DNA from: Streptomyces spectabilis
GTDB taxonomy: Bacteria; Actinomycetota; Actinomycetes; Streptomycetales; Streptomycetaceae
Direction: 5' to 3'
Length of the DNA: 64,000 bases
NCBI RefSeq assembly: GCF_008704795.1
Contig: NZ_CP023690.1
Coordinates: 248,001-312,000, forward strand
The position numbers were made by a program, and so were the translations under genes. This document shows, one piece after another, positions 1 to 8,012 of this stretch (its first letter is position 1; every line of letters begins with the position of its first letter). Below the pieces are notes generated by a model that saw only the letters and a list, made by a program, of their open reading frames with translations, did no database searches and had not been told where the DNA came from.

Positions 1-2428
1 GGAGGTCGCCCAGGGAGACCCGGACTTGGAGGCGCTCCCAGATCCTGGCCATGACCTGGGAGGCGAGCAGCGAGTGCCCGCCGAGCAGGAAGAAGCTGTC
101 GTCGGGTTGTACGTCGTCGACGCCGAGGACCTCTTGCCAGATGGCGGCGAGGTGTTCCTGCGGCTCGCGGCGGGCGTCCGCCGGCGTGGGCCGCGCGGGG
201 GCGGGCACCGCGGCCTCCGAGGCGGGCGGCGCCTCGGCGGGCCAGTGACGGGTTTCCTCGAACGGGTAGGGCGGAAGCGGGGCCACGCGCCCCTCTCCGG
301 ACCCCTCGACGAGATGCCAGGGCACGTCCGTACCCCGCTCCCAGCAGTGGGCGACCAGCGCGAGCCACCTGTCCCAGGCGCCGAGCGCGGCGAACAGGTC
401 CGGTCCTTCGCAGGTCGCCGCGGGCGGCTCGGCGCCCATCACCGCGCCGCGCGTCATGTCCAGGAGGCGGTCCGCCGGGGGAAGCCCGCCCGGGGCCACG
501 CGCACACCGGCGCCCGCCAGTCTGACCTCGCGCGCGGCGGGCGCCCAGGCCGCTGTCCTCAACTCCGCCTCCACCGCGTCCAGGTGGCGTTCGCACGCGC
601 TCAGGTCGGCGCCGGGGAGCGCGGCGGCCACCGCCCGGCCGTGCCCGTCCGCGCAGCGCAGCGCCACCTCGGGGGCGAGCACGCCCGCCGCGGCGAGCGC
701 GAGGTACTCCCCCGCGCCCGCGCCCGCCAGGACCGGGACGTCGGCCAGGGCCCCGAGCGCCCACAGCGCGGCGCGCAGGACCTCGGTACCGTCCTCGCCG
801 GGGCTGCCAAGATCCGCCCGCAGTGCGGGGAGGAACTCGGGGAGCCGGGCGTCCAGGCCGTGCGGGGCGAGGTTGCGGGGGTCGAGGCCGAGGACCACAG
901 GACCGGCCTCGACCGGGGCGGCGGGCTCGCTCAGCGCGGCCGCGAGCCCGGTCGCCGAGGTGGCGAGCCAGGCCCGGCGCAGCGGGCGTGGGGTGCGCCG
1001 GTGCTGGAGGGTGTGGGCGACGTCGGCCGCCGTGAGCCCGGCGACCCGTTCCGCGAGCAACCCGCGCCAGCGCTCGAAGGAGCGGGGGCTGTGGGCCGAG
1101 ACGGGGAAGATCCGGGCCGGGCCCGCCTCCCCGGAACGCGCGGGGGCGGCGGGTACGGCCGGTGGCTCCTCCAGGACGACGTGGGCGTTGGTGCCGCCGA
1201 TGCCGAGCGCGGTGACAGCGGCCCGCCGGGGGCCACCGGTCTGTGGCCAGGGCTCGGCGCGCCCGTTGACGCGTAGTCCCGTGCCGTCCAGGCGTATGCG
1301 CGGGTTCAGCTCCTCGTGGCCGACGGTCGGCGGGACCGTGCCCTCGCGGACGGCCAGGACGGCCTTGATGAACCCGGCCATACCGGCCGCGCTGTCCAGA
1401 TGGCCGACGGACGACTTCACGGCACCGATCACGCAGTCCGTCGTCACCCCGAGCCGCTCCCTGGCTTCCAGGAGGGCGGCGATCTCCACCGGGTCGCCGA
1501 GCGACGTGCCGGTGCCGTGCGCCTCGACGTAGGCGATGTCGCCGGGGTCGACCCCGGCGTCGGCGAGCGCGGCCAGGACGACGTCGCGCTGCCCCCGCAC
1601 GCTGGGGGCGGCGAAGCTCTGCCGGTCCGCGCCGTCGTTGTTGAGGGCCGAACCCCGCACGACCGCGTGCACGGTGTCCCCATCGCGCAGGGCCGCGTCG
1701 AGGCGCTTCAGGACGACCGCGCCGACGCCGCTGCCGGGCACGGTGCCCGAGGCCTCGCGGTCGAAGGGGCGCAGGGCCCCCTCGGGCGAGGCCACGCCGC
1801 CCGGCCGGGCGAGGTAGCCGTGGTGGTCGGGCAGGCGCAGGTTCACGGCGCCCGCGAGGGCGAGGTCGCAGTCCCCGGCGAGCAGGCTCCGGCGGGCCAG
1901 GTGAACGGCGGTGAGCGAGGTGGAGCACAGGCTGCTCACGAAGACGCTCGGGCCGCGCAGGTCGAGGTGGTAGGAGACGCGCAGGGGCAGGGTGGCCGGG
2001 CTGTCCGGCACCACCGGGGCGTCCTGGCCGAGCAGTTGGGCGTACGTGTTCTCGCCGCTGCCGCAGAAGACGCCCACGCGCCTGCCGTCGGCGCCGGTCC
2101 ACCCGGCGTGTTCGAGGGCGTGCACGGCCTCCTGGAGGAACAGCCGCTGCTGGGGGTCGGTCGCGGTGGCTTCGGCCGGGGAGAGCCCGAAGTACTCCGC
2201 GTCGAAGAGGTCGAAGTCCTCGATCCGGCCGGACACGGGCACGTACTCCGGCCGTCGGCGCAGCGACTCGGGCACTCCGGCCGCCGCCAGCTCCGGCTCG
2301 GTCGCGGGGGTGAGCGCGCCGGCGCCGTCCAGGAGACCGGCCCAGTACCGGTCCAGGTCGGGGGCCCCGGGGAAGCGACAGCTCATCCCGACGACCGCGA
2401 CGGCCTGCCCGTCCTCAGCAGCAATCAT
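1..2428 (-). CDS. Type I PKS, KS - serine-less AT - carrier (partial, runs off window start)
   Basis: This 3'-incomplete gene encodes a polyketide synthase module. The KS (about residues 7-430) keeps the active Cys (SLCSTSL, near 166), the first His (EAHGTGTSLGDP) and the second His (KSSVGHLDSAAG). It is followed by an AT-like region in which the GHSxGEY nucleophile motif reads GAGAGEY (near 571), so the catalytic Ser and its His neighbour are missing. A carrier domain follows (FFLLGGHSLLA, near 781). The ATG at 2428 is preferred over the ATG at 2434 because TAAGGA lies at proper distance. The gene sits nine bases after the NRPS stop, so the two should be co-translated and form a hybrid assembly line. 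Domains downstream of the carrier lie outside the window. The product is unknown. Confidence 0.93.
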   Translation of the reverse strand, partial: MIAAEDGQAVAVVGMSCRFPGAPDLDRYWAGLLDGAGALTPATEPELAAAGVPESLRRRPEYVPVSGRIEDFDLFDAEYFGLSPAEATATDPQQRLFLQEAVHALEHAGWTGADGRRVGVFCGSGENTYAQLLGQDAPVVPDSPATLPLRVSYHLDLRGPSVFVSSLCSTSLTAVHLARRSLLAGDCDLALAGAVNLRLPDHHGYLARPGGVASPEGALRPFDREASGTVPGSGVGAVVLKRLDAALRDGDTVHAVVRGSALNNDGADRQSFAAPSVRGQRDVVLAALADAGVDPGDIAYVEAHGTGTSLGDPVEIAALLEARERLGVTTDCVIGAVKSSVGHLDSAAGMAGFIKAVLAVREGTVPPTVGHEELNPRIRLDGTGLRVNGRAEPWPQTGGPRRAAVTALGIGGTNAHVVLEEPPAVPAAPARSGEAGPARIFPVSAHSPRSFERWRGLLAERVAGLTAADVAHTLQHRRTPRPLRRAWLATSATGLAAALSEPAAPVEAGPVVLGLDPRNLAPHGLDARLPEFLPALRADLGSPGEDGTEVLRAALWALGALADVPVLAGAGAGEYLALAAAGVLAPEVALRCADGHGRAVAAALPGADLSACERHLDAVEAELRTAAWAPAAREVRLAGAGVRVAPGGLPPADRLLDMTRGAVMGAEPPAATCEGPDLFAALGAWDRWLALVAHCWERGTDVPWHLVEGSGEGRVAPLPPYPFEETRHWPAEAPPASEAAVPAPARPTPADARREPQEHLAAIWQEVLGVDDVQPDDSFFLLGGHSLLASQVMARIWERLQVRVSLGDL

Positions 2429-2436
2429 GTTCATCC

Positions 2437-5400
2437 TTAGCGTGTGACCGGGCCGGTGCCGGAGCCGTCGAGGGCGTCGGCGAACGCCTCGACGGTGGGG
2501 TACTTGAAGAGGTCGGTGACGGCCGCGCCGGGCGAGAGCACGGCCCGTATCCGCTGGTGCAGGCGGATCAAGGTCAGTGAGGTGCCGCCCAGTTCGAACA
2601 GGCTGACGTTCCTGGGCACCCGCTCCGGACCCACGCCGAGGACCTCGGCCCAGAGCGCCGTGAGCCGGTGCTCCAGGGCGGAGCGGGGTGCCCCGCCCGA
2701 GTCCGGCGCGTGTCCGGCCTCCGGCACCGGAAGGGCCCGTACGTCGGTCTTGCCGGACGCCGTGACGGGCAGCGCGTCCAGCCGGACCACGGCCGCGGGC
2801 ACCAGTTCCCGGGGCAGCCGGTCGGCGAGGTGGGCGCGCAGGGCCGCGTCGGGGACGCCGGGGTCGGCGACGACGTAGGCGGCCAGCGCGTCGTCCCGGC
2901 CTGGCAGCACGGTGACGACCGCGTCGCGCACCCCCGCCAGCTCGCCGAGCAGCGCCCCGATCCCGGCGAGGTCGACGCGCATGCCGCGCACCTTCGCCTC
3001 GGCGTCCTCCCGGCCGCGGAACTCCAGCGCCCCGTCCTCGCGGAAGCGGGCGAGGTCACCCGTACGGTAGAGGACCTGGCCGGGCACGGCGGCGAAGGGG
3101 TGCGGGGCGAAGCGCTCCTCGGTGAGCTGCCTGCGGTGGGCGTACCCGGTGGCGAGCGGCAGCCCGCCGATGTGCAGCTCTCCGGTGAGGCCGGGCGGCA
3201 GCGGCTGGCCGCCCTCGCCGAGCACGTACGCCTGGCCGCCGCCGACGGGCCGCCCGATCGGTACGAAGCCGTCCCGGTCCTGCTCGTCCGGGTCGCAGAC
3301 GTGGAACGTGGCGTCGATGGTCGCCTCCGTCGGCCCGTACAGGTTGACGAGGCGGGCCCCGGTCGCGGCGCGGACCCGCGCGGCGACCGACGTCTCCAGC
3401 GGCTCCCCGCCGGAGAAGATCCAGCGCAGGGCGGTGCACTGGGACAGGCCCGGCACGGTCGTCACGGGCCTCGCAGGGGGCACGGCCTTCTCGGTCGGCA
3501 CGGCCTTCTCGGCCAGGACGGCCTTGAGGACGGTCGGTACGAACTGGACGACGCTCACCCGGTACCGGCGCATCTCGGCGAGCAGCAGCGCCGGATCGCG
3601 CTGGGCGCCGTGCGGCGCGACGACGGTCCTCGCCCCGATGGTCAGGGGAAGGAGGTACTCCCACAGGGAGGCGTCGAAAACCGGCGGCGTCTTGAAGTAG
3701 AAGCGGTCCTCGGCGTCGAAGCCGAATTCCGAGGCCTTCCAGCGCACGTGGTTGGCGATGGCCCGGTGCGGGACGACGACGGTCTTGGGCAGGCCCGTGC
3801 TGCCGGAGGTGGTGATGAGGTAGGCGGGGTGGTCGGGGGCGGGCTCGGCGTCGGCGTACCCGGGGAGCGGGTCCGCGGGTTGGCTGAGGTCGACGACGGG
3901 GAGCGGGCCCGTCGCCGCGTCGGTGCCCTTGAGTCCCTCGGGGCCTTCGGGGCCCGCCACGATCGCCGCGGCCACCCCGGCGTCGGCGAGCAGGAACGCC
4001 CGGCGCCCCGGCGGCTGTTCCATGTCCACGGGAAGAAGGGCGAGACCACTGCGGAGCACGGCGAGAGCCGCCGTCACGAACGCCGCCGACCTGGGCAGGC
4101 AGAGCGCGACGACACTCCCGGCGGGCAGGCTGAGCGCGGCGAGCCGGGCGGCGAGCAGCCGGCTGTCCGCCTCGAGCCGCCCGTAGGTGGTCTCCTGGCC
4201 CCGCGCCACGAGCGCCACGGCGTCGGGCGTGCGGGCCGCGCGGGCCACGAACAGGCCGGGCACGGTCCACTCCGGGGCCGCGGGGGCCGGTGGGTTCCAC
4301 ATGTCAAGGACCAGCGAACGGTCGGCCGCGCCCGCGAGTTCCACGGCCGCCGCCGGGCCGTCCCAGCCGGCCACGGCCTGGCCGAGCACCTGCTCGAAGG
4401 CGGTGGCGAAGCGCCGTGCCGCCGCCTCGTCGTGGTGCCCGGGGTCGAAGTCGAGGCGGGCCTCCACGCCGGTGTCGCGGAAGAACACGCTGAGCGCCAG
4501 GCCGGTCTTGGGGTGCGCGGGGCGCAGCCCCAGCCACTCCTCGGTGAGCCCGGGCAGGCGGAGCCCGGTGCCGGGGACGTTGTTGACCGAGAGCATGACG
4601 GGGGGCGTGCCGTCGCCCCGCGGGTCGGCCGCGCGGAGCCGGGCGCGGAGCTTCGCGAGGGGCGCCCCCTGGTGACCCAGGCACTCCAGGAGGTCGGCGT
4701 GCACCGTGCGCACGTACTCCTGGAGGCTCGTCCTGTCGTGCGGCGGGCACCGGAAGGCCGGCATGTCGGTGAAGAGGCCGACGACCGGCTCGTACTCCAT
4801 GCGCCGCCAGTCCACGGCCGGGTAGGAGATCACCGTGTCGGTCACCCGGAAGCACAGCTGGGTGGTGAGCGACAGGGCGGCCATCAGGAGGGCGGCGGGG
4901 GTGACGCCCGCACGCTCGGCCGACACGGTGAGCCCGTCGGCCACCCGCACCGGCAGCGAGGCGGTGCGCCCGGCACCGGACGCTCGGCCCGGGACGGCCG
5001 GTGCCGCCAGGCCGCTGAGGTATCCGTCCCAGAAGTCACCGAGCCGCGCGGCCTCGGCGCCGAGGAAGAAATCCTCCTGGTCGCGGGCATAGGCGAAGTA
5101 GCCGGACTCCGGGGCGACCGGCCCGGGCTCCACACCCGCTCGGAACTCGGCGTACGCACGCGCCAGTTCGTCGGCGATGACGGCGACGGACGGGGCGTCC
5201 ACCACGAGGTGGTCGAAGACGAGAACGAGGATCGCCTCCTCGGGGGCGAGCCGGAACAGGTCGGCCCGCAGCCGGCAGGTCGCCTCCGCGGCGAACGGAG
5301 CGGCTACGGCCGCGGCGACCCGTGCGTCCGTCTCGTCGGCCGTGACGGCGTGCGTGGCGAGCACCCGGTCGGGCACACCGTTCACCCGCTGCCGCAGGAG

Positions 5401-5634
5401 CCCGTCGGCCCCGTCGTGGAGCGCCACCCGCAGTACCGGGTGGCGCTCCAGTACGCGCCGCAGCGCCCGCTCCAACGCCGCCTCGTCGAGCGGACCGGTG
5501 AGCCGGTAGCCGATGGGCACGTGGTACGCGTCGCTGTCCGGGTGCAGCCGCTGGGAGGTCAGGACCGCCCACTGCTGCTGGGTGAGCGGGAACTCCGCCG
5601 AGGACTCGGGGGCGCCGGGACCGGATGCGGTCAC
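2437..5634 (-). CDS. NRPS module C-A-T
   Basis: This encodes a single nonribosomal peptide synthetase elongation module of 1065 residues. The C domain (about 10-440) carries DHLVVDA where HHxxxDG is usual, so the first His is replaced by Asp. The A domain (about 480-980) shows TTSGSTGLPK, YGPTEATID, YRTGDL and a C-terminal lysine motif (ASGKTD). The T domain has FELGGTSL with the pantetheine Ser. Aligning the pocket by eye to PheA suggests the code D-A-W-Q-I-S-L-I-D, close to DAWQFGLIDK, which I recall for glutamine in lichenysin synthetase. Gln or a Glu-like substrate is therefore a tentative guess. The GTG start at 5634 overlaps the hydroxylase stop by GTGA. Longer reading frames upstream only shadow that gene. 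It feeds the PKS downstream. Confidence 0.93.
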   Translation of the reverse strand: MTASGPGAPESSAEFPLTQQQWAVLTSQRLHPDSDAYHVPIGYRLTGPLDEAALERALRRVLERHPVLRVALHDGADGLLRQRVNGVPDRVLATHAVTADETDARVAAAVAAPFAAEATCRLRADLFRLAPEEAILVLVFDHLVVDAPSVAVIADELARAYAEFRAGVEPGPVAPESGYFAYARDQEDFFLGAEAARLGDFWDGYLSGLAAPAVPGRASGAGRTASLPVRVADGLTVSAERAGVTPAALLMAALSLTTQLCFRVTDTVISYPAVDWRRMEYEPVVGLFTDMPAFRCPPHDRTSLQEYVRTVHADLLECLGHQGAPLAKLRARLRAADPRGDGTPPVMLSVNNVPGTGLRLPGLTEEWLGLRPAHPKTGLALSVFFRDTGVEARLDFDPGHHDEAAARRFATAFEQVLGQAVAGWDGPAAAVELAGAADRSLVLDMWNPPAPAAPEWTVPGLFVARAARTPDAVALVARGQETTYGRLEADSRLLAARLAALSLPAGSVVALCLPRSAAFVTAALAVLRSGLALLPVDMEQPPGRRAFLLADAGVAAAIVAGPEGPEGLKGTDAATGPLPVVDLSQPADPLPGYADAEPAPDHPAYLITTSGSTGLPKTVVVPHRAIANHVRWKASEFGFDAEDRFYFKTPPVFDASLWEYLLPLTIGARTVVAPHGAQRDPALLLAEMRRYRVSVVQFVPTVLKAVLAEKAVPTEKAVPPARPVTTVPGLSQCTALRWIFSGGEPLETSVAARVRAATGARLVNLYGPTEATIDATFHVCDPDEQDRDGFVPIGRPVGGGQAYVLGEGGQPLPPGLTGELHIGGLPLATGYAHRRQLTEERFAPHPFAAVPGQVLYRTGDLARFREDGALEFRGREDAEAKVRGMRVDLAGIGALLGELAGVRDAVVTVLPGRDDALAAYVVADPGVPDAALRAHLADRLPRELVPAAVVRLDALPVTASGKTDVRALPVPEAGHAPDSGGAPRSALEHRLTALWAEVLGVGPERVPRNVSLFELGGTSLTLIRLHQRIRAVLSPGAAVTDLFKYPTVEAFADALDGSGTGPVTR

Positions 5635-6428
5635 CGGGTCACCTGGAGCGGGGAGTGGTCGCGGGCGGCCAGGAAGTCGGGCCGGGGCGCGGCGACGGCG
5701 CCGGGGACGTTGTCGACACTGTTGTACGTGAAGATGGCCATGCGCCGGTCGGCCGGGGACATGTTGCTGCCCGAGCCGTGCACGATCCGGGAATCGAAGA
5801 AGAGCAGCGACCCGGCGCCGCCGAGCGCCGAGACGATGTCGGCGCTCGCGCTGAGCCGGGCCACGCTTTCCCGGCTGACGGTGTATTCCAGATCGGCGGC
5901 GAGATGTGCCTGCCACGATTCCTTTTCCGCCTTTTTCCCGGGCCGTACGGTCTCCGTCCCCGCGACGAGGTGAGAACCGGGAATGAGAAGGAGCGGCCCG
6001 TTGTGATCCGTGGCCGCGTCGAGGAAGAGGGCGACGTTCACCACACGCGGCTCGGCCATGCCGTCCTCGCGGTTCCAGAAGGTGAAGTCCTGGTGCCAGG
6101 GCCAGATGTCGCCGGAGAGGGCCCGCTTGGCGTTGATCTTCGACTGGTGCACGTAGACGTCGCCGCCGACGATCTGGCGGGCGGGCACGAGCAGCCGCGC
6201 GTCCGTGACCAGGTCGGCGAAGCCCCCGGGGATCTGGTGACACCCGTGCACGGCACGCACCGTGCGCCCGTCGGCCTCGAAGGTGCGCCGCGGCGAGTCC
6301 GTGCCGTAGAGCGCCTCCGCCTCCGCCCCGAGCGCGGCCACCTCAGCGGTCCCGAGGACATCGGGAACGACCAGGAACCCGTTCTCGTCGAATTCGGCCA
6401 ACTGGCCCTCGCTCAGGCGGTTCACCAT
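5631..6428 (-). CDS. PhyH-family Fe(II)/2-oxoglutarate dioxygenase, probable amino-acid hydroxylase
   Basis: This 265-residue protein belongs to the phytanoyl-CoA/ectoine hydroxylase superfamily. The iron triad is visible as H112 and D114 (WHQDF) and H217 (RIVHGSG), with R228 or R229 available for 2-oxoglutarate. The segment with KINAKRALSGDIW before the HxD motif resembles PhyH enzymes that hydroxylate free amino acids for peptide natural products (GetF-type and EctD-type). It is the first gene of the operon and overlaps the NRPS start, which suggests it prepares or modifies the building block used by that module. The start is ATG 6428 with AAGGG upstream; the TTG one codon earlier is less likely. 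Substrate and regiochemistry cannot be read from sequence. Confidence 0.88.
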   Translation of the reverse strand: MVNRLSEGQLAEFDENGFLVVPDVLGTAEVAALGAEAEALYGTDSPRRTFEADGRTVRAVHGCHQIPGGFADLVTDARLLVPARQIVGGDVYVHQSKINAKRALSGDIWPWHQDFTFWNREDGMAEPRVVNVALFLDAATDHNGPLLLIPGSHLVAGTETVRPGKKAEKESWQAHLAADLEYTVSRESVARLSASADIVSALGGAGSLLFFDSRIVHGSGSNMSPADRRMAIFTYNSVDNVPGAVAAPRPDFLAARDHSPLQVTR

Positions 6429-6431
6429 CAA

Positions 6432-6745
6432 TCGGACCCTTCATGGCCAAGGAATGAAGACAAGTCGGAGAACGGGACCCTGTCCTGTCGGCGGAACCGG
6501 AGGACAGGCCCATTAACCACAGCGATTTCATCCTTGGCGACGTGGTCCGGCGGGGCAATGGCTGCCTGCTGGACACAAAGGGCCGTGGCAGGAAGAGGCC
6601 ACGCGAAACAGTTCCTGGCCCGCCGCGCCGAGCAGGGAACCCGGCACGCGGGGGGGGCGGGCATGGCCGCCCGTGTGCGTCGCCCCGGAGGCACGCAGTA
6701 CGGGCTGCGCCATGCCCGTGTCACCGGACAGAAACGTGGAAGGTG
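6432..6745. promoter_or_regulatory. Intergenic region upstream of the PhyH-NRPS-PKS operon with an inverted repeat
   Basis: No gene is seen in these 314 bases. They must contain the operon promoter on the minus strand. A perfect 8-base inverted repeat, CCTGTCCT (6479-6486) and AGGACAGG (6501-6508), lies about 50-80 bases upstream of the hydroxylase start and could be an operator or a transcript hairpin. No -10/-35 pair is convincing. Confidence 0.4.
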
Positions 6746-7849
6746 TCAGTATCCGACGGCCTCACGAAGCAGTAGCACCGTCCCCCGCCCCGGGCGGGGC
6801 TCCGCGTTGAGGATGAGCAGGCGGTTGACGGCGCTGGGCATGCCGTATGCCGCCTGGGCGCGGACGTTCTCCAGAGGGAGGGCGTGTTCCTCGACGCGGC
6901 GCAGGGCTGTGCTCAGGTCGGGCACGACCTTCTGGGCGCCGACGATCCAGACCGCGTGGGCGGCGCCGCCCGCGTTGGCGGGGAGTTGGCTACCGCTGCC
7001 CGAGGCGAGGACGAGGGCGCCGGTCTCGGTGACCGCGGCGACGCTGTTGACGACGTAGTCGGGGCCGGAGACCAGCCGTCGGATCTCGTCGGCGCCGGTG
7101 GCGCGGTCGATGGCCAGGACGCGCGGCCTGATGGCGTCGTACCGGCCGCTGGCGTTGATGTCCTCGTCGATCCCGGACAGCCGGAGGGTCTCGCTGGCCC
7201 CGGTGAGCACGCTGGTGCCCTCGGGGATCAGGTCCTTGACGCGGGCGCGCGCCGTGGCCACGTCGTCGAGGATCTCGGCGGCGAAGCCGCCCGCACGCAG
7301 CGCGGCGGCCACCCGCTCCAGCCGTTCGGCCGACGCAGGGCCGGTGAAGGACGCGGCCGGGGCCGGCGCGGCCGTGGCGGCTTCTCCCGGGCCGGCTTCG
7401 GTGCCCCGCGCCCCGTGGGGAGCCGTGCCCGCCAGCGGCGATGTGTCGAGATACCTGACCTCGTACACCCGCTCGGCGAACTTCCAGCCCTCCGCGGTGC
7501 GCTGGTAACGGTCGTGGTAGACGGCGTAGTTCAGACCCTGGCGGCCGTCGAGAGCGCGCCCCAGTTCCTGGATGTAGGCGCGGCCGGTCGCGGTGTCTCC
7601 GTCGAGCTGGATCGTGCCGGGGTGTGTGGTCTGTACGAAGAAGTCCCACTGGCTCTGCAACAGTTCGCCCCCGGCGCGGATCTCCTCGCGGCCGACCTGT
7701 TCGACGGGGATGTTGGGCATGCGCAGGGCACCGTCCGGTGTGAACAGCGACGCGAGGCGGGGCCGGTCGCGCATCATCGCCGCGTCGGTGAACTCGCCGC
7801 GCAGCGCCTCGATCTCGACGCGGTCCGCGACGGCCTGGAAGTCGTTCAT
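6746..7849 (-). CDS. SnoaL-like - LUD domain fusion protein
   Basis: This 367-residue protein has two recognisable parts. Residues 1 to about 130 form a SnoaL-like NTF2-fold domain (start MNDFQAVADRVEIEAL, with WKFAERVYEVRYLD near its end). After an Ala/Pro-rich linker, residues about 170-367 match the LUD (LutC/YkgG) family, with VLTGASETLRLSGI and the ending LLLREAVGY typical of stand-alone actinobacterial LUD proteins. LUD proteins are linked to lactate utilisation and iron-sulfur electron transfer, but this fusion has no assigned role. Start ATG 7849 has GAGGACTTCG upstream. It is divergent from a SigJ-like sigma factor that carries its own SnoaL-like domain, with two inverted repeats between them, so it is a likely target of that factor. 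Confidence 0.85.
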   Translation of the reverse strand: MNDFQAVADRVEIEALRGEFTDAAMMRDRPRLASLFTPDGALRMPNIPVEQVGREEIRAGGELLQSQWDFFVQTTHPGTIQLDGDTATGRAYIQELGRALDGRQGLNYAVYHDRYQRTAEGWKFAERVYEVRYLDTSPLAGTAPHGARGTEAGPGEAATAAPAPAASFTGPASAERLERVAAALRAGGFAAEILDDVATARARVKDLIPEGTSVLTGASETLRLSGIDEDINASGRYDAIRPRVLAIDRATGADEIRRLVSGPDYVVNSVAAVTETGALVLASGSGSQLPANAGGAAHAVWIVGAQKVVPDLSTALRRVEEHALPLENVRAQAAYGMPSAVNRLLILNAEPRPGRGTVLLLREAVGY

Positions 7850-7882
7850 CGAAGTCCTCTTCAGGTCTCGTGCTCTGGTCTC

Positions 7883-7908
7883 GTTGTCGTCCTCGTCAGT
7901 ACGACAAC
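7883..7908. promoter_or_regulatory. Perfect inverted repeat, candidate operator
   Basis: GTTGTCGT (7883-7890) and ACGACAAC (7901-7908) are exact 8-base inverted arms around a 10-base spacer. The repeat lies 34 bases upstream of the SnoaL-LUD start in the divergent intergenic region. This is the layout of a dimeric repressor site or a conserved promoter segment, but no cognate DNA-binding regulator is encoded next to it. Confidence 0.5.
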
Positions 7909-7918
7909 GCGGTCCTCG

Positions 7919-7951
7919 GGAATGTGAGGTGAGGTGGCGGCCTCACATTCC
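7919..7951. promoter_or_regulatory. Perfect 11-base inverted repeat between SnoaL-LUD and sigJ-like genes
   Basis: GGAATGTGAGG (7919-7929) and CCTCACATTCC (7941-7951) match perfectly across an 11-base spacer. The symmetry would serve both divergent genes. It may be a paired promoter element read by the adjacent SigJ-like sigma factor in both directions, or an operator. Its sequence does not match the ECF41 consensus I know (TGTCACA with CGTC). Confidence 0.55.
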
Positions 7952-8012
7952 GATGCGCTGTCTTGTCATCACAGGTAGAGGCGCAGGAGCGAGCGAGGGA
8001 GACGGCCGGACC

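Noticed and set aside
26..1276. Long plus-strand frames across the partial PKS
   Set aside because: Shadows of the minus-strand KS-AT-carrier gene, which has all catalytic motifs.
2668..5973. A 1101-codon open frame on the plus strand opposite the NRPS gene
   Set aside because: It is antisense to a well-supported NRPS, is Gly/Arg/Val-biased and shows no motif. Long antisense frames are normal at this GC content.
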